The notes: generated from the letters alone by a model not told the origin. A stretch of DNA of 64,000 nucleotides from JBPOIC01 sp052034865 (GCA_052034865.1 JBPOIC010000033.1:1-64000), one strand, 5' to 3'; positions 1 to 10,833 are shown, counted from the first letter of the stretch. A program made the numbers and translations.

Positions 1-273
1 TATATTCAAGATCTCAAAAAACATTTTCAAGAGAACAAGCCCATCGAGTGGATCAAGGTCCATGATCAACCGGACTTTGTATTCTTCAATCACAAACGCC
101 ATGTCACGTTACAGTCTGAGGACTTTCCGCAAGGAGTCCCTTGCGAAACTTGTCATGGAGATGTGAAAAAGATGGATCGAATCGAGCAGGTCAAAACCCT
201 CAACATGGGATTTTGTGTCGATTGTCATAAGCAGAACAAGGCACCTCTGCAGTGCTACACCTGCCATCATTAA
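1..273 (+). CDS. actA: ActA, multihaem cytochrome c of Alternative Complex III (3' end only)
   Basis: The window opens inside this gene and only the last 90 residues are visible. They hold three CxxCH haem-c sites (CETCH, CVDCH and the terminal CYTCH, two residues from the stop), plus isolated histidines (for example FFNHKRH) that can act as distal haem ligands. ActA is the pentahaem periplasmic subunit that carries electrons from the ActB iron-sulfur chain to the monohaem ActE or to the oxidase. The assignment rests on the multihaem tail and on actB starting 23 bases downstream; a different class III-type cytochrome could look similar in so short a piece. The stop is TAA. Confidence 0.85.
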   Translation, partial: YIQDLKKHFQENKPIEWIKVHDQPDFVFFNHKRHVTLQSEDFPQGVPCETCHGDVKKMDRIEQVKTLNMGFCVDCHKQNKAPLQCYTCHH

Positions 274-296
274 AATTGAAGCATGAAGGGTGAACA

Positions 297-3200
297 GTGA
301 AGAGCAAAAATCAACATCCTAAATATTGGGGTAGTCTGGAAGAGTTGGATAAAACACCGGCCTTTGTAGAAAGCCAGGGCAAGGAGTGGGTTTCTCCACC
401 GGTTGAGCATGACCTGAAGGGTATCCAGCGCCGTGACTTTCTGAAAATCATGGGTGCGAGCATGTTGTTTGCTACGACAGCTTGCTATCGTCGTCCTGTT
501 GAAAAGATCATCCCATATGTGAACCGGCCTGAAGAAATTACTCCAGGGATTTCGACCTGGTATGCATCTCAGTGCGGAGAGTGCTCTGCGGGTTGTGGTA
601 TTTTGATCAAAACTCGAGAAGGGAGACCGCTTAAGTTAGAAGGAAATCCTGCGCATCCGATGAGTGAAGGGGGACTTTGTGCTCGCGGGCAAGCCTCCAT
701 TCTGAATCTTTACGATCCAGACCGTTTAAAAGGGGTTGTGACCATTTCCCGATCCAGTGGTTATAAAAAAGATGGAGCGTGGAAAGAGGCGGATGCTAAA
801 ATTCAAGAAGTACTCACTCAGACAAAAGCAAAAGGTGGGAAAGTTCGCATTCTGACGGGTGCAATCAATAGTCCTTCCACACGACAGCTCATTGGCGATT
901 TTCTCGCTCAATATCCGGAAGGAAAACATGTTTCATTCGAAGGGGTTTCTCCCGAAGAGATTGCTCTTGCGCAAGAGCTTTCCTATGGTCAAGGTCTAAC
1001 TCCCCGATACCGCTTTGATCAGGCTAAAATGGTGGTTTCTTTTGGAGCTGATTTCCTGGGAACCTATCTCTCTCCTGTTGAATTTTCCAAAAAATTTTCC
1101 AAATCCAAAAAGGTCGAATCGGGGACTGTTTCCCGCTTTGTTTGCTTTGAATCCGCCCTTTCTCTTACCGGAACCAATGCAGATGAATACTTTCCATTAA
1201 AAGCCGGTGATGAGTTGAAAGTCGCTTTGGCTCTCGCTCACCAACTGGTTGTGGTAGATCATTTGTCCTCTGATTCTGAAATTGCTAGCGTCTTAAATCC
1301 CTATTCCATTGATTCGGTTGCTGAAGAGTTGGGAGTTCCTTCCGACAAATTGCGGGCGGTAGCTCGGGGTCTGATAGAAAATAAGCGCCAGGGACTTGTG
1401 TTGGGTGGAGCAGTTCGTGGAAAAAATTCGGTGGCCTTGCAGGTGGTGGTCAATTTGCTGAACTCCATTTTGGAAAACGATGGGGCGACAGTGGATTATG
1501 AAATTTCTCCTTCCTTGCAAGCTCAAAGCTCGTACGCGGATCTGCTTTCTTTGATCGATGAAATGAATCAGGGTAAGGTAGACGTTCTTCTTATTTATAA
1601 AACCAATCCTGTCTTTCAGCTTCCAAACAGTTTAGGTTTTGCTTCCGCCTTGAAAAAGGTTTCGTTTATCGTCGGTATTTCGGATCGTGTGGATGAGACT
1701 GCAAGGCTCTGTGATCTGGTCTGTCCCGATTCTCATTATCTGGAAGCCTGGAATGATGTGAGTTCTCAAAAAGGGCTATACGGAATTTCTCAACCTGCAA
1801 TCAATCCTCTCTATGAAACCCGTGCTTTTCAGGATTCCCTGATTACGTGGGGGGCACTTCCCGCAAAATCCTGGCATGAGTACTTAAAGGCTCAATGGGG
1901 AGATAAAGTTCAAAAAGCGGTGGGTGATACTCAGCCATTTGAGGTTTTCTGGGAGCAGGCGCTTAAAAAAGGTTTTGTAGATGTCAATGCTGGCAAGCGT
2001 GAAGCTGCCAGCGCCTCCAGGTCTTTTAAATCTGTGGCTCTCAAACAGATTGAGGGGTTAGCCGATAAATCAGAAGGACTGAGTCTGGCACTGTATCCGT
2101 CGATAGCTCTTTATGATGGGCGCTCCGCCAACAACCCCTGGTTATTGGAACTTCCGGATCCTGTCTCCAAGGTAACCTGGGAGAACTACCTTTCAATTTC
2201 TCCTGAGTTAGCCGATGAGTTGAATATTCCGTTAACCAATGAGGGAGAGATTCTGCGAGTAGAAGCAGGAGAAAAAGTCCTGGAACTCCCAGTCCATATT
2301 CAACCTAAGTTACATGCCAAGTCCGTGATGGTTGCGATGGGTTATGGTCGCTCTGAGGTCGGCGTGGTGGGGTATCATATTGGCGTAGATGTGGCGGGTC
2401 TTCAAAAAGCCGATTCCAATCGAATCGAATGGTCGGGAATTCCTGTGAAGCTCACAAAGACAGGAAAGAAGACCACCTTGGCGATTACCCAGGGTCATCA
2501 TACGATTAATGACGGCTCCCATGATCGTCCGATTATTAAAGAGTCGACTTTGGCTGCCTATCTTCATCCAGAAGAAAGTCATTCTGAAGGCCATGGAGAA
2601 GGGCACGGAAAAGGTGGACATCCTGAAGAAGAGCCTACCCTCTGGCCTGCTCATAAATATGAGGGATATCGCTGGGGAATGGCAATAGATTTGACTTCAT
2701 GTACAGGATGCAGCGCTTGTGTGATCGCGTGTCAGTCTGAAAATAATATTCCTGTGGTGGGAAAAGAACAAGTCATTCATGGTCGTGAAATGCACTGGAT
2801 TCGTATCGATCGCTACTACTCAGAAGAAAGAGGAAATCCAAAAGTGGTGCATCAGCCCATGTTGTGCCAGCACTGTGAGAATGCGCCCTGTGAAACGGTT
2901 TGTCCGACTTTGGCAACGGTCCACGATGACGAAGGGCTGAACATGATGGTTTACAATCGTTGTGTCGGAACCCGTTACTGCTCCAATAACTGTCCTTACA
3001 AAGTCCGCCGATTCAATTTCTTCGATTACTATCAAAACGAACAATACAAAAAATTTAATAACGTTGAACCGATGAATCTTGCGATGAATCCAGATATCAG
3101 CGTGCGTAGTCGAGGTATCATGGAGAAATGCACCTTCTGCATGCAGAGAATCGCAGAAGGGAAAGATCATGCAAAAGATGAAAGCCGTCGAGTGATCGAT

Positions 3201-3392
3201 GGAGAGGTTAAGACAGCCTGTCAGCAAAGCTGTCCTTCTGATGCCATCGTGTTTGGGGATGTGAATGATCCAAAATCGCACATTTCTGAAATCCGGAAGT
3301 TAAAACGCGGCTTTTACGTTCTGGAAGATTTGAATGTGAAGCCTCAGGTTACTTACCTGGGCAAGGTGAGAAATTTGCCCGAGAAGGCCTAA
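297..3392 (+). CDS. actB: ActB, molybdopterin-oxidoreductase-like plus ferredoxin-domain subunit of Alternative Complex III
   Basis: This 1031-residue protein fuses two modules. Residues about 85-740 resemble the large subunit of molybdopterin oxidoreductases; in ACIII this domain is known not to carry molybdenum. A Tat-type motif (RRDFLK, residues 45-50) sits before the first hydrophobic stretch. A Cys set C93, C96, C100, C128 matches the FS0 cluster pattern, but whether it is loaded cannot be told. Residues about 787-1031 form an NrfC-like domain with four Cys groups, starting [11 protein letters not shown] at C802, then [26 protein letters not shown] and CTFC/CQQSCP. These fit the known three [4Fe-4S] plus one [3Fe-4S] clusters. 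A His-rich linker (about 757-778) joins the two parts. The start is GTG, with a purine-rich AAGGG upstream. It lies in the act operon. Confidence 0.95.
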   Translation: MKSKNQHPKYWGSLEELDKTPAFVESQGKEWVSPPVEHDLKGIQRRDFLKIMGASMLFATTACYRRPVEKIIPYVNRPEEITPGISTWYASQCGECSAGCGILIKTREGRPLKLEGNPAHPMSEGGLCARGQASILNLYDPDRLKGVVTISRSSGYKKDGAWKEADAKIQEVLTQTKAKGGKVRILTGAINSPSTRQLIGDFLAQYPEGKHVSFEGVSPEEIALAQELSYGQGLTPRYRFDQAKMVVSFGADFLGTYLSPVEFSKKFSKSKKVESGTVSRFVCFESALSLTGTNADEYFPLKAGDELKVALALAHQLVVVDHLSSDSEIASVLNPYSIDSVAEELGVPSDKLRAVARGLIENKRQGLVLGGAVRGKNSVALQVVVNLLNSILENDGATVDYEISPSLQAQSSYADLLSLIDEMNQGKVDVLLIYKTNPVFQLPNSLGFASALKKVSFIVGISDRVDETARLCDLVCPDSHYLEAWNDVSSQKGLYGISQPAINPLYETRAFQDSLITWGALPAKSWHEYLKAQWGDKVQKAVGDTQPFEVFWEQALKKGFVDVNAGKREAASASRSFKSVALKQIEGLADKSEGLSLALYPSIALYDGRSANNPWLLELPDPVSKVTWENYLSISPELADELNIPLTNEGEILRVEAGEKVLELPVHIQPKLHAKSVMVAMGYGRSEVGVVGYHIGVDVAGLQKADSNRIEWSGIPVKLTKTGKKTTLAITQGHHTINDGSHDRPIIKESTLAAYLHPEESHSEGHGEGHGKGGHPEEEPTLWPAHKYEGYRWGMAIDLTSCTGCSACVIACQSENNIPVVGKEQVIHGREMHWIRIDRYYSEERGNPKVVHQPMLCQHCENAPCETVCPTLATVHDDEGLNMMVYNRCVGTRYCSNNCPYKVRRFNFFDYYQNEQYKKFNNVEPMNLAMNPDISVRSRGIMEKCTFCMQRIAEGKDHAKDESRRVIDGEVKTACQQSCPSDAIVFGDVNDPKSHISEIRKLKRGFYVLEDLNVKPQVTYLGKVRNLPEKA

Positions 3393-3436
3393 ACTTTCCG
3401 TTTTGTTTCCTCGAATCCTATTTAAATGAGGAATCC

Positions 3437-4810
3437 TTGGGATTACTTATGAATGTGGCAACAAATAAATTGGCAGTAGAGCCCCTGATTACGACTCAAA
3501 AGGAGTATGTCGATGTCAATAATGACGTTTGTACTCCTCTAGAATCCTTTCCAACCAAGCTTTGGTATACCGCCTTTGGAATTTCATTCCTCTTGTTTTT
3601 GTTAGGGGTTTACACCATCGGGAAAGTGATCGCTGAGGGCATTGGGTTGTGGGATCTTCGTGTTCCAGTGGGTTGGGGGGTTGATATCACGACCTTCGTT
3701 TTCTGGATTGGTATTGGTCATGCGGGTACCCTCATTTCTGCAATCCTTCTTCTTTTTAGACAAAGATGGCGCACTTCCATCAATCGCGCCGCAGAAGCGA
3801 TGACGATTTTTGCAGTTATGACAGCGGGTATTTTTCCTCTCATCCACACAGGTCGTCCCTGGTATGCAATCTTTTGGCTCTTTCCTTATCCGAATCAACG
3901 CGGGCTTTGGGTCAACTTTAAATCACCTCTGGTTTGGGACGTCTTTGCGGTCTCGACTTATCTAACCATTTCACTAGTGTTTTGGTACCTGGGATTGATT
4001 CCTGATATCGCTTCAGTGAGAGACCGGGCCAAAAACAAAGTACGCAAATTCATTTATACAATCCTTTCTTTTGGTTGGAGAGGTTCTGCTCGGCACTGGA
4101 ACCACTACGAAATTGTCAGTCTGATTTTGGCAGGACTCAGCACTCCACTCGTCCTTTCGGTTCATACTATTGTCAGTTTTGACTTCGCTGTTTCTGTCTT
4201 ACCCGGATGGCATACGACGATCTTTCCACCTTACTTTGTTGCGGGAGCCATCTTCTCCGGGTTCGCAATGGTCGTCACCCTTTTGGTAATAGCCAGTGAG
4301 GTTTTTAATTTAAAAGATTACATTACCATGAAGCATCTGGAGAACATGAATAAGGTCATGCTCCTCACCGCAATGATGGTTGGATATGCTTATATCATTG
4401 AATTCTTCATGGCCTGGTACAGCGGTAATATTTACGAAAACTTCATTTTTAAAAATAGGGCTTTTGGTCCTTATGCCTGGGCTTACTGGACCATGATGAG
4501 CTGTAACGTTATTACTCCACAGATCTTCTGGTTTAAAAAACTTCGACGTAACATCAAGGTGATGTTTGTTGCATCGATTCTCATCAACGTTGGTATGTGG
4601 TTTGAACGTTTTGTGATTATTACAACATCCCTCCACCGAGATTTCTTAACATCAAGCTGGGACTATTATTTTCCTTCATTCTATGAATGGGGAATGTTGA
4701 TCGGAAGTTTTGGGATGTTCTTAATGTTCTTCCTGATCTTCTGTCGCGTGTTGCCGACGATCGCGATGTTCGAAGTGAAATCGATCATGCCTCTTCCGAA
4801 GCGAAAATAG
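3437..4810 (+). CDS. actC: ActC, NrfD/PsrC-like membrane subunit of Alternative Complex III
   Basis: This is a polytopic membrane protein of the NrfD family with roughly ten hydrophobic segments. It anchors the complex and is the likely menaquinol site next to the ActB iron-sulfur clusters. Family signatures seen include [19 protein letters not shown] near residue 75 and the [19 protein letters not shown] segment. The start is not settled. TTG at 3437 has GAGGA four bases upstream. ATG at 3449 would shorten the protein by four residues and lies 16 bases from that site. It follows actB by 44 bases and precedes actD by about 30, so it is in one transcription unit. Confidence 0.93.
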   Translation: MGLLMNVATNKLAVEPLITTQKEYVDVNNDVCTPLESFPTKLWYTAFGISFLLFLLGVYTIGKVIAEGIGLWDLRVPVGWGVDITTFVFWIGIGHAGTLISAILLLFRQRWRTSINRAAEAMTIFAVMTAGIFPLIHTGRPWYAIFWLFPYPNQRGLWVNFKSPLVWDVFAVSTYLTISLVFWYLGLIPDIASVRDRAKNKVRKFIYTILSFGWRGSARHWNHYEIVSLILAGLSTPLVLSVHTIVSFDFAVSVLPGWHTTIFPPYFVAGAIFSGFAMVVTLLVIASEVFNLKDYITMKHLENMNKVMLLTAMMVGYAYIIEFFMAWYSGNIYENFIFKNRAFGPYAWAYWTMMSCNVITPQIFWFKKLRRNIKVMFVASILINVGMWFERFVIITTSLHRDFLTSSWDYYFPSFYEWGMLIGSFGMFLMFFLIFCRVLPTIAMFEVKSIMPLPKRK

Positions 4811-4840
4811 GTTGTCAAGAGCACAAACTAAGGTTTGATT

Positions 4841-5362
4841 ATGTCATCAAAACAAGAACAGGGTTTGCTTGGAATTTTTACCCATCCACACGATCTCGTG
4901 GATGCGATTGAGAAAGTGCGCCAGAAACTGAAGATAAAAAATCTGGATGCCTTTACTCCTTTTCCCTTGCACGAGGTCATTCATGCCCTCGGAATTAAAA
5001 GATCAAAAATTCCCTTTGTGACCTTACTGATGGGTCTTATTGGAATGATTCTCGGTTTTGGATTCCAAAGCTGGACGATGGCGATCGACTGGCCAATCAA
5101 TATCGGAGGAAAGCCCTATATCTCATGGCCTGCCTTCATTCCGATTACTTTTGAGTTGACGATTCTTATCGGAGGACTGTCGACCGTCGCGAGTCTGTTT
5201 TTTCTTTGCCGTCTTCCTAACAGAAAAAAGCCATCAATGGATTTAAGCTTAACCGATAACCGATTTGGTCTGTTTGTGGATCAAGATGATCCGCATTTTA
5301 GTGCAGACGAGATTACGAAGATCTTAAAGGAATGCAATGTTCAGGAAATCAAAAACATCTAA
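4841..5362 (+). CDS. actD: ActD, two-helix membrane subunit of Alternative Complex III
   Basis: A 173-residue protein (DUF3341 type) with a cytoplasmic N-terminal domain (GIFTHPHDLVDAIEKVR) followed by two hydrophobic helices, around residues 60-80 and 100-125, and an acidic C-terminal tail. ActD is a structural membrane subunit of ACIII that packs against ActC. ATG 4841 was chosen because AAGG lies seven bases upstream; an in-frame TTG two codons earlier is less likely. Its 3' end overlaps the actE start by 26 bases, which suggests translational coupling. Confidence 0.92.
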   Translation: MSSKQEQGLLGIFTHPHDLVDAIEKVRQKLKIKNLDAFTPFPLHEVIHALGIKRSKIPFVTLLMGLIGMILGFGFQSWTMAIDWPINIGGKPYISWPAFIPITFELTILIGGLSTVASLFFLCRLPNRKKPSMDLSLTDNRFGLFVDQDDPHFSADEITKILKECNVQEIKNI

Positions 5363-5942
5363 AACCTACAGAGCCTTTGGGAAAGCTGCGTTTTTGTTTT
5401 CCCTGGTGATGCTCAGCGCTTGTACAGACCGTTCCAAGCCAACCTGGGAGTACATGCCGAACATGACGGATTCATTCGCAGTGAAGGCTCAAAAGCAGCC
5501 CATGCGAACTCCTCCTCCCGGCACTGTTCCAGTCAATTTTGATGCTTACAAATACAGTCAGGACCAGGGTGATCTAGCTGGTGCTGAACTAACAAATCCA
5601 TTGGCGCCTGAGGCTCCTGTTTTTGCGAGAGGCGAAAAGCAGTTCAATACCTACTGCATTGTCTGCCACGGTCCTAAAGGTCAGGGAGACGGTTTTATTA
5701 TTCCGAAGTTTCCAAGACCTCCTGCACTCGATTCCGATAAGGTTCGAAACTGGACGGATGGTAGAATCTATCATGTGATTTCGACAGGGCAGAATTTAAT
5801 GAGTTCCTACGCCAGCCAGATCAAACCCTATGATCGCTGGGCCATCATCCACTATATACGTGCCCTTCAGCGTGCATCGCGTCCGACTGCACAAGATGTT
5901 GAAGCAATGAAAAAGGCTCTTAAAGAAGGAAATGTGTTATGA
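5337..5942 (+). CDS. actE: ActE, monohaem cytochrome c lipoprotein of Alternative Complex III
   Basis: A 201-residue secreted cytochrome. The N-terminus has a hydrophobic stretch ending in a lipobox-like LSAC, so it is probably a lipoprotein anchored on the periplasmic face. One haem-c site, CIVCHGPKGQGDG, lies at about residue 107, followed by a Met-containing segment (QNLMSSYASQIKPYDRW) that can give the sixth ligand. ActE is the known mobile or tethered monohaem exit subunit of ACIII. It overlaps actD at its start and actF at its end (ATGA, four bases), which places it firmly in the operon. Confidence 0.93.
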   Translation: MFRKSKTSKTYRAFGKAAFLFSLVMLSACTDRSKPTWEYMPNMTDSFAVKAQKQPMRTPPPGTVPVNFDAYKYSQDQGDLAGAELTNPLAPEAPVFARGEKQFNTYCIVCHGPKGQGDGFIIPKFPRPPALDSDKVRNWTDGRIYHVISTGQNLMSSYASQIKPYDRWAIIHYIRALQRASRPTAQDVEAMKKALKEGNVL

Positions 5943-7123
5943 GCGAAATGACGATTCCCGTTCCCAAATCATTCTCAGGTTGGGGAAAAGCTAGAGGGTT
6001 ATTCGTATTGATGATCCTGGCAGGGGTGGCTACCTTTGTCTACGGAATGGGAATAGATTCCCATCGAATCTGGGTAAATTTCCTTCTCAATTATTTTTAT
6101 TGGCTAAGTATTGCGTTGGCAGGTGTATTCTTCGCAGCCCTTCAGCATTTGACCGGTTCGTATTGGAGCACAACAGTTCGACGAATCGGAGAGGTCTTTA
6201 TTGCCTATCTTCCTGTATCGCTACTTTTGGGAATCGTTCTATATTTTGGTCTGGGAGATTTGCTGGTATGGTTTCACCCCGATCAGGTTGCAAATGACCC
6301 CTTACTCCAATCCAAATCAGCCTACCTGAATCCATCTTTTTTTATTTTCAGGCACTTTGCCCTCTATGTGCTTGTATTGGTAATGGGCGGATGGATGGTC
6401 AAAAACTCGCTTCGACAGGATCAAAATGGTAATCCCAAACTCACCCTGTTAAACGTTAAGATTTCTGCCCCCTTCATGTTCTTTTTTGGCTGGCTATTTA
6501 CCTTTGCAAGCTTTGATTTGATCATGTCTTTGACTCCGCACTGGTTTAGCACGATTTTTGGAGTCTACTGCTGGGCCGGGCTTTTCTACAGCGGTCTTGC
6601 CATGATTACGTTGTGGGTGGTTCTGATTAAAAAAGAAGGTCCCCTGGCTCCTTTCGTAACAGCCGATCATCTTCACGATCTCGGCAAATTAATGTTTGCC
6701 TTCATGGTTTTTTGGGCCTACATCGGTTTTTCTCAATTTGTTCTGATATGGTATGCCAATCAGCCTGAGGAGGTTGTTTACTATTTAGATCGCATGCATG
6801 GATGGTCTGGAGTCTCGATTGCGCTTGCCCTCGGTAAATTCGTTATTCCATTTTTTCTTCTTTTGTCGCGTCCAGCCAAAAGAAATGAAAATTTTCTCAT
6901 TTTTATGTCTTTTTGGTTTTTGGCCGCACAATGGCTTGATCTTTACTGGATGATTTTCCCAAAGTTTTATCCTGAAGCTCCTGTTTTTGGCTGGATGGAA
7001 GTAGGGTTGTTTGCTGGATTCGCAGGTCTGTTCTTTTTAACTGTTGGATCTTACTTAAGTCGTGTCAGTGTGGTCGCCATTCGTGACCCGAGAATAGAAG
7101 AAGCATTGCATCATCACCAGTAA
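5939..7123 (+). CDS. actF: ActF, second NrfD-like membrane subunit of Alternative Complex III
   Basis: A 394-residue polytopic membrane protein with about ten hydrophobic helices, a paralogue of ActC in the known ACIII architecture. Recognisable segments are RIWVNFLLNYFYWLSIALAG near residue 40, the LTGSYWSTTVRRIGEVF loop, and a HDLGKLMFAFMVFWAYIGFSQ helix. The start ATG overlaps the actE stop (ATGA). The protein ends in a short His-rich tail (HHHQ). It closes the act genes; 19 bases later the SCO gene begins, so respiratory assembly genes are probably co-transcribed. Confidence 0.93.
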   Translation: MSEMTIPVPKSFSGWGKARGLFVLMILAGVATFVYGMGIDSHRIWVNFLLNYFYWLSIALAGVFFAALQHLTGSYWSTTVRRIGEVFIAYLPVSLLLGIVLYFGLGDLLVWFHPDQVANDPLLQSKSAYLNPSFFIFRHFALYVLVLVMGGWMVKNSLRQDQNGNPKLTLLNVKISAPFMFFFGWLFTFASFDLIMSLTPHWFSTIFGVYCWAGLFYSGLAMITLWVVLIKKEGPLAPFVTADHLHDLGKLMFAFMVFWAYIGFSQFVLIWYANQPEEVVYYLDRMHGWSGVSIALALGKFVIPFFLLLSRPAKRNENFLIFMSFWFLAAQWLDLYWMIFPKFYPEAPVFGWMEVGLFAGFAGLFFLTVGSYLSRVSVVAIRDPRIEEALHHHQ

Positions 7124-7142
7124 TTGCTTAAATCATACGGTT

Positions 7143-7985
7143 ATGCAGTATTCGAAAATGGTGTTGAGGCACTTATTTACTTTTTTCTTTTTTATCTTTG
7201 GAGTCGTTCTCTCAAATGTTTGCTGGTCAGCAGAATCTCTTCCTCCTGAAATGGAAGGGGTTGGTGTCCAGGAGCATCTTGGGGTGGCTGTATCCAAGGA
7301 CCTATCCTTCGTTGACGAAACCGGTCAAACGGTTTCCCTGCAAAACTACCTGGATGACAAACGTCCCGTCATCTTGACTCTTGTCTACTATAGCTGTCCC
7401 AATCTATGTAATTTTTTGCTCAATGGATTGACGGATACCCTTCGCCAAATCCCTTGGGAAATTGGACAGCAGTTTCAGATCGTAACGATCAGTATCGACC
7501 CTACAGAAAATTCCGTTTTGGCCGCAAAAAAGAAACAAACTTATTTGAAATCTTACGGAAGGCAGAATCCAGCAATAGAGAACGGCTGGCACTTTCTCAC
7601 AGGAAGTGCAGAGAATATTCAGAAAATCGCTCAGGAAGTGGGTTTTGAGTATCGGTATGACACCGAGCAAAAACAGTATGCGCACTCGGCTGTGATGGTA
7701 GTCTTGTCTCCAAAAGGTCAGGTCAGTAGGTATCTTTATGGAATTACCTTTGATCCTTTTGATTTAAAAATGTCTTTATTAGAGGCCTCTCAGGGGAAGG
7801 TTGGATCTATAACCGAGCGTTTTTTACTCTATTGTTACCATTATGATCCAAAAGGAAAAAAATACGCCCTGATGGCAGTACGTATTTTGCGATACGGAGC
7901 CGGATTAACGATTATCGCTCTGATTGCCTTCGTTTATTTTTTATCGAGAAAAAAAGATCCGATGCATGGATCCGCATCGGATTAG
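7143..7985 (+). CDS. SCO1/SenC family copper chaperone for the oxidase CuA site
   Basis: A 280-residue protein with an N-terminal signal sequence, a thioredoxin-fold SCO domain and a C-terminal membrane helix (about residues 255-275). The copper-binding pair is CPNLC (YYSCPNLCNF), and the third ligand is the His of QYAHSAVMVV. SCO proteins deliver copper to, or reduce, the CuA centre of cytochrome oxidase subunit II, which is encoded directly downstream. The C-terminal helix plus short Lys/Asp tail is a common variant in ACIII-oxidase clusters. The last 26 bases of the gene form a perfect inverted repeat, listed separately. Confidence 0.9.
   Translation: MQYSKMVLRHLFTFFFFIFGVVLSNVCWSAESLPPEMEGVGVQEHLGVAVSKDLSFVDETGQTVSLQNYLDDKRPVILTLVYYSCPNLCNFLLNGLTDTLRQIPWEIGQQFQIVTISIDPTENSVLAAKKKQTYLKSYGRQNPAIENGWHFLTGSAENIQKIAQEVGFEYRYDTEQKQYAHSAVMVVLSPKGQVSRYLYGITFDPFDLKMSLLEASQGKVGSITERFLLYCYHYDPKGKKYALMAVRILRYGAGLTIIALIAFVYFLSRKKDPMHGSASD
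7957..7982. other. Perfect 9-bp inverted repeat at the 3' end of the SCO gene
   Basis: Arms ATCCGATGC (7957-7965) and GCATCGGAT (7974-7982) enclose an 8-base loop, ending just before the TAG stop. Read on the minus strand the stem is followed by CTTTTTTT, the layout of an intrinsic terminator for antisense transcripts. On the plus strand there is no T run, so it would not terminate the operon but could mark a processing point between act/sco and cox messages. It also encodes the C-terminal residues, so chance is possible. Confidence 0.5.
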
Positions 7986-8019
7986 TGAATTGTCACTACT
8001 TATCCGATGAGGTTTATGC

Positions 8020-9033
8020 ATGTTCGAAATTCTCGCTTTTCAACTTCCTCAGGCCTCCGAGGTCGCCAAACAGGTCGATCAACTCTTCAGCTTCCTGTCT
8101 ATAGGCAGCGCGATCAGTTTTACCGCAGTCATAGGTGCCATTCTCTTTTTTATTATCAAATATCATCGCTCGAAAACCGATCCTGAAAAAACACCGAACA
8201 TCGAAGGAAACCCTATTTTGGAAGGGACTGTTGTTACAGGCCTCTTTCTGGTCTTTATGGCTGTATTTTATTGGGGATGGGTCCTCTATGGAAATATGAG
8301 GACTGTTTCTCCAGATGCCCTGGAGATCAATGTTTTGGCCCAAAAATGGAGATGGGATGCCCAATATACCAATGGTCGCAATATGGAGAACGGGGTTCTG
8401 GTCGTTCCAAAGGATCGCAACGTCAAGTTGATCCTCACTTCAAAAGATGTCCTTCATAGTTTTTATATCCCTGAAATGCGCATCAAGCAGGATGCCATTC
8501 CCAATAGCTTTAGCTACCTATCCTTTACTCCAAATTTAACCGGCGATTTTCACGTCACCTGTGCCGAGTTCTGTGGAACCGATCACTCCAACATGATGCT
8601 CATCCTCCGTGTGCTGGAATCCAAAGATTACGAAGCCTGGCAAAAAAGATGGGAATGGGAAACACGGTTGGGAGTTACTGCATCCTCTTCTGCCAAAAGT
8701 GTTTCAGACGGATCCTCCGCTTCCGGAATAGCCTCTCCCAGTAAAACACTCGCTGAGATGGGGAAGGAAGTATTTAACAAAAAAGCCTGCGCCAGTTGCC
8801 ATACCGTCACTGGAGCTCCCTTGGTGGGACCTGGTTTAAAAGGAATTTTTGGCCATGAGGTGGAGATGGCGAATGGAGATAAAGTGAACGTGGATGAGAA
8901 TTATATCCGTGAGTCTCTCATGGTACCTTCCGCGAAGGTGGTAAAAGGATTTTCCCCCGTGATGCCGACGTTTAAAGGAACCATCTCCGATGAAGAAGTA
9001 AATCAGCTTATTGCCTATATTAAAAGTCTATAG
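8020..9033 (+). CDS. coxB: Cytochrome c oxidase subunit II with fused cytochrome c (caa3 type)
   Basis: A 337-residue protein. Two N-terminal membrane helices (about 25-50 and 68-92) precede the CuA domain, whose ligands are all present: a His in VLHSFYIPEMR and the set C181, C185, H189, M192 in CAEFCGTDHSNM. A Ser-rich linker (about 222-243) leads to a class I cytochrome c domain with CASCH (C257, C260, H261) and a distal Met in SPVMPTFKG. This fusion defines caa3 oxidases: the tethered haem accepts electrons and passes them to CuA. GATGAGG lies upstream of ATG 8020. coxA follows after 118 bases. Confidence 0.96.
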   Translation: MFEILAFQLPQASEVAKQVDQLFSFLSIGSAISFTAVIGAILFFIIKYHRSKTDPEKTPNIEGNPILEGTVVTGLFLVFMAVFYWGWVLYGNMRTVSPDALEINVLAQKWRWDAQYTNGRNMENGVLVVPKDRNVKLILTSKDVLHSFYIPEMRIKQDAIPNSFSYLSFTPNLTGDFHVTCAEFCGTDHSNMMLILRVLESKDYEAWQKRWEWETRLGVTASSSAKSVSDGSSASGIASPSKTLAEMGKEVFNKKACASCHTVTGAPLVGPGLKGIFGHEVEMANGDKVNVDENYIRESLMVPSAKVVKGFSPVMPTFKGTISDEEVNQLIAYIKSL

Positions 9034-9151
9034 TCTGAAATTTCAATGTCTCTGGTTTCTTAAACAGTAAATCCGAATAGAATCTTGAGAAAAAAATATC
9101 CAACCGATAGCTGGGATCAAAAAAATCCCTGACGATTAAAGGAGTTTTCAC

Positions 9152-10783
9152 ATGGCTCAGTCCGCCGCAGCGACTCACACATCCATTCCTGAGGATGGAA
9201 ATTTTCTTGAGAAAAAAGGAATTTTATCCTGGCTGCTCACCGTCGATCATAAACGCATTGGCCTTATGTATCTGGGAACCACGATGTTCTTTCTATTGGT
9301 CGGGGGAGTGCTTGCCTTGCTCGTTCGCCTGGAACTTTTTTCTCCAGGAAAAACCCTCGTCGATGCCGATACCTATAACCGTATTTTCACCCTGCATGGG
9401 GCTATCATGATCTTCATGTTTCTCATTCCCGTCATTCCAGCGGGTCTGGGAAATTTCTTTTTGCCTATTTTACTCGGCACCAGAGATGTTGCCTTTCCCA
9501 AATTAAATTTGGCCAGTTATTACGTCTTTATTGCTGGGGCGGCTTTAGCCCTGATCTCTCTTTATTTTGGTGCGGTCGATACCGGTTGGACTTTTTATAC
9601 GCCCTACAGCATTGAATCGGCAAATGCCGTCACTATGGTGAGTTTTGCCGTTTTTATCATGGGTTTCTCATCGATCCTCACGGGTTTGAATTTTATTGTT
9701 ACCGTTCATAAACTCCGCGCCCCAGGGATGACCTTTCACAAGATGCCTTTGTTTCTTTGGGCCCTGTATGCGACCTCCATCATCCAGATTTTAGCAACGC
9801 CCGTCATTGGACTCACCATGGTCCTTCTTGCCATGGAACGCATTTTCAAGATTGGATTTTTTGATCCGGCCCTGGGAGGCGATCCCGTTTTATTCCAGCA
9901 TTTCTTCTGGTTCTATTCGCATCCAGCCGTCTACATCATGATCGTGCCAGGCATGGGCGTGATCAGCGAAGTCATTGCTGTGTTTTCCCGTAAAAAGATC
10001 TTCGGATACACGGCCATTGCCTATTCCAGCTTAGGCATAGCCTTTGTGGGCTTTCTTTCCTGGGGACATCACATGTTCGTCAGTGGTCAATCCATGACAG
10101 CGAATTATCTTTTTTCGATTCTTACGATGCTCATCGGTGTGCCAACGGCGATCAAGATCCTTAACTGGACAGCAACGATGTACAAAGGCTCGATCTCTCT
10201 CAAAACTCCAATGCTTTATGCGCTAAGTTTTCTATTTCTTTTTACCATTGGAGGTTTGACTGGAATTTTCCTCGCCTCCCTGGGAACCGATATCCACTTA
10301 ACGGATACCTACTTTGTCGTCGCTCACTTCCACTATGTCATGGTCGGCGGAAATCTGATCGCCTTTCTGGCGGGTCTGCATTACTGGTGGCCCAAGATGG
10401 TCGGAAAAATGTATTCCGAATGCCTGGCCAAAATTTCCTGTGCTTCAATTTTCGTGGGATTCAATTTAACCTTCTTTCCCCAGTTTATCCTGGGAAGTCA
10501 GGGGATGCCTCGCCGCTATTACAATTACCTTCCGGAATATACGACCTTAAACCGCGTTTCGACGGTAGGTTCCTGGTTTATTGGCTTAGGAATTCTTCTG
10601 ATCGTGTTTTATCTTCTGCACTCCCTGTTTAAGGGAAAAAAGGCCGATGCCAATCCTTGGGGAGGAAAAACTCTCGAATGGCAGCTTCCTTCACCACCCA
10701 TCACACATAATTTCGAAACGATTCCTCGCATTACAGCAGGCCCTTATGAGTATGGCGTTGGGCATGAACATACATCCTCTTAA
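9152..10783 (+). CDS. coxA: Cytochrome c oxidase subunit I, A2-type haem-copper oxidase
   Basis: A 543-residue, roughly 12-helix catalytic subunit. Metal ligands are visible: [12 protein letters not shown] (low-spin haem His), the CuB site His in YSHPAVYIM (Y255, S256, H257), the pair in WGHHMFVSG, and [11 protein letters not shown] for haem a3 and haem a. Helix VI carries YSHPAVY instead of the HPEVY glutamate of mitochondrial-type enzymes, the signature of the A2 subfamily that includes known caa3 oxidases. The enzyme reduces O2 to water and pumps protons. A clear AAAGGAG precedes ATG 9152. The 118-base leader contains a short GGGAT/ATCCC stem. Confidence 0.97.
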   Translation: MAQSAAATHTSIPEDGNFLEKKGILSWLLTVDHKRIGLMYLGTTMFFLLVGGVLALLVRLELFSPGKTLVDADTYNRIFTLHGAIMIFMFLIPVIPAGLGNFFLPILLGTRDVAFPKLNLASYYVFIAGAALALISLYFGAVDTGWTFYTPYSIESANAVTMVSFAVFIMGFSSILTGLNFIVTVHKLRAPGMTFHKMPLFLWALYATSIIQILATPVIGLTMVLLAMERIFKIGFFDPALGGDPVLFQHFFWFYSHPAVYIMIVPGMGVISEVIAVFSRKKIFGYTAIAYSSLGIAFVGFLSWGHHMFVSGQSMTANYLFSILTMLIGVPTAIKILNWTATMYKGSISLKTPMLYALSFLFLFTIGGLTGIFLASLGTDIHLTDTYFVVAHFHYVMVGGNLIAFLAGLHYWWPKMVGKMYSECLAKISCASIFVGFNLTFFPQFILGSQGMPRRYYNYLPEYTTLNRVSTVGSWFIGLGILLIVFYLLHSLFKGKKADANPWGGKTLEWQLPSPPITHNFETIPRITAGPYEYGVGHEHTSS

Positions 10784-10833
10784 AGAACTTAAGATTACGA
10801 TTCATCCTGAAGGTTATTTCATAAAGGAATTTT

